Source of the DNA: a bacterium
GTDB taxonomy: Bacteria; Desulfobacterota; Anaeroferrophillalia; Anaeroferrophillales; Tharpellaceae
Assembly (NCBI GenBank): GCA_029935295.1
Contig: JAOZKP010000161.1
Coordinates: 1 to 6,489, forward strand
DNA length: 6,489 nucleotides
Reading direction: 5' to 3'
Shown here: positions 5,723-6,489 of the stretch, in pieces
Layout: every line of letters starts with the position of its first letter
How positions within the stretch are numbered: the first letter of the stretch is position 1
Notes under the pieces: generated by a model
What the model was told of the DNA's origin: nothing
Databases searched by the model: none
Seen by the model: only the letters and a program-made list of their open reading frames with translations
Program-made: the position numbers and the translations under genes

Positions 5723-6489
5723 ATGACTCAATCACCTTTCTCGATCAGACTTGTCGATATCCACAAAAGTTTTGCTTCACAACCGGTTCTGCGTGGGGTG
5801 AATCTTGATATTGAGCGGGGAGCGACAACCGTAATCTGTGGTGAGAGTGGCCAGGGGAAAAGTGTACTTCTAAAACATATCCTCGGTCTTCTGCATCCTG
5901 ATAAAGGCCAGGTGCTGGTAGAAGGTGAAAATATCTGCCGGCTTAAAGGGGCTGCTTTAAATCGCTTGCGAACCCGATTCGGGGTTCTTTTTCAAGGGGT
6001 GGCACTTTTTGATTCAATGACCGTTTTTGATAATATTGCCTTGCCTCTGCGTGAACGCAGCCGGCTGTCTGAATCTGAAGTGAAAATTAAGGTTGAAAAA
6101 TCCTTGCAGATGATGGATCTTGAAGGCAGTGCCGATAAGTTTCCGGATCAACTGAGTGGTGGGATGAAGAAACGGGTTGGTCTGGCCCGGGCTTTGCAGC
6201 TTGAGCCGGATATCCTGCTCTTTGATGAGCCGACTACCGGTCTTGATCCGGTCAAGAGTCACGATGTTTATCAGCTCTTTTTTGCAACTCAGAAAAGACT
6301 GGGGTATACCAGCGTGATTGTCAGTCACGATATCCCCAAGATTTTCAATTTGGCGGATAAAATTGCTATTTTACATCAGGGCGAGGTCCGGGCCTGTATG
6401 GCTCCGGATGAGCTCCAACGCAGTCAGGATCCTTTTGTGCGGGAATTTATCGTTCGCGTCATGGGTAAATTTCATAACAGCAGCGATGA
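5723..6489 (+). CDS. mlaF: MlaF-family ABC transporter ATP-binding protein, 3' end beyond the window
   Basis: This is the cytoplasmic ATPase that powers MlaE. From the ATG at 5723 the frame runs open for 255 codons to the window edge. The TGA at 6487-6489 is not in this frame, so the gene continues, though typical lengths suggest only a few residues are missing. Visible motifs are Walker A GESGQGKS (40-47), the Q-loop VLFQG with Gln91 followed by the MlaF-like ALFDSMTVFDNIA (94-106), the ABC signature LSGGM (144-148), Walker B ILLFDEP with catalytic Glu169 (164-170), D-loop GLDP (173-176) and switch His202 in IVSHD (199-203). All catalytic residues are intact. It follows mlaE by 6 bp with no clear Shine-Dalgarno sequence of its own, so translational coupling is likely. 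An mlaD (MCE protein) gene is expected next, by analogy with mla operons. Confidence 0.94.
   Translation, partial: MTQSPFSIRLVDIHKSFASQPVLRGVNLDIERGATTVICGESGQGKSVLLKHILGLLHPDKGQVLVEGENICRLKGAALNRLRTRFGVLFQGVALFDSMTVFDNIALPLRERSRLSESEVKIKVEKSLQMMDLEGSADKFPDQLSGGMKKRVGLARALQLEPDILLFDEPTTGLDPVKSHDVYQLFFATQKRLGYTSVIVSHDIPKIFNLADKIAILHQGEVRACMAPDELQRSQDPFVREFIVRVMGKFHNSSD

Noticed and set aside
6014..6328. Minus-strand open frame of 104 codons inside mlaF
   Set aside because: It is a shadow of the MlaF coding frame, which carries all ABC ATPase motifs across the same bases.
6486..6489. ATGA at the window end as an mlaF stop overlapping the start of the next gene
   Set aside because: Codon-by-codon reading from 5723 puts the last complete codon at 6485-6487, so this TGA is out of the mlaF frame.

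Overview
This window looks like ordinary chromosome from an anaerobic deltaproteobacterium in the broad sense (Desulfobacterota/Desulfuromonadota). That placement is an inference. It rests on a long acidic FtsY, nickel-pincer cofactor genes, an mlaE-mlaF pair, a crotonase, and intergenic CACAGAG-type palindromic repeats of a style I associate with such genomes. No plasmid, phage, transposase, CRISPR array, tRNA or rRNA is visible.

Layout: (1) Positions 40-3619, plus strand, hold a tightly packed gene row: ftsY (SRP receptor), an unrecognised acidic single-pass membrane protein, a short larE and larB. Gaps are 41, 5 and 6 bp, so one transcript is likely. (2) Positions 3620-3882 separate the convergent genes larB and crotonase. 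They hold two diverged copies of a hairpin-forming repeat built on a 9-nt period, each preceded by a small A/T palindrome. (3) Positions 3883-4689, minus strand, encode an enoyl-CoA hydratase/isomerase-family protein. (4) Positions 4690-4909 are a divergent intergenic region with candidate promoters for both flanking genes and a dyad over the mlaE promoter. (5) Positions 4910-6489, plus strand, hold mlaE (permease) and mlaF (ATPase). MlaF is still open at the window edge; the TGA in the last three bases is out of its frame.

Functionally there are three unrelated modules. FtsY delivers ribosomes to the inner membrane. LarE and LarB make most of the nickel-pincer nucleotide cofactor from nicotinic acid adenine dinucleotide (LarB carboxylates, LarE thiolates); the nickel-inserting LarC and the client racemase LarA are not in the window. 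MlaE and MlaF form the core of an MCE-type phospholipid transporter whose MlaD partner probably lies just downstream.

No clearly new system is evident. The points most worth a second look are the LarE that ends soon after its third cysteine, the unrecognised acidic membrane protein (possibly FliL-like), the paired 9-nt-period palindromes, and the dyad over the mlaE promoter.
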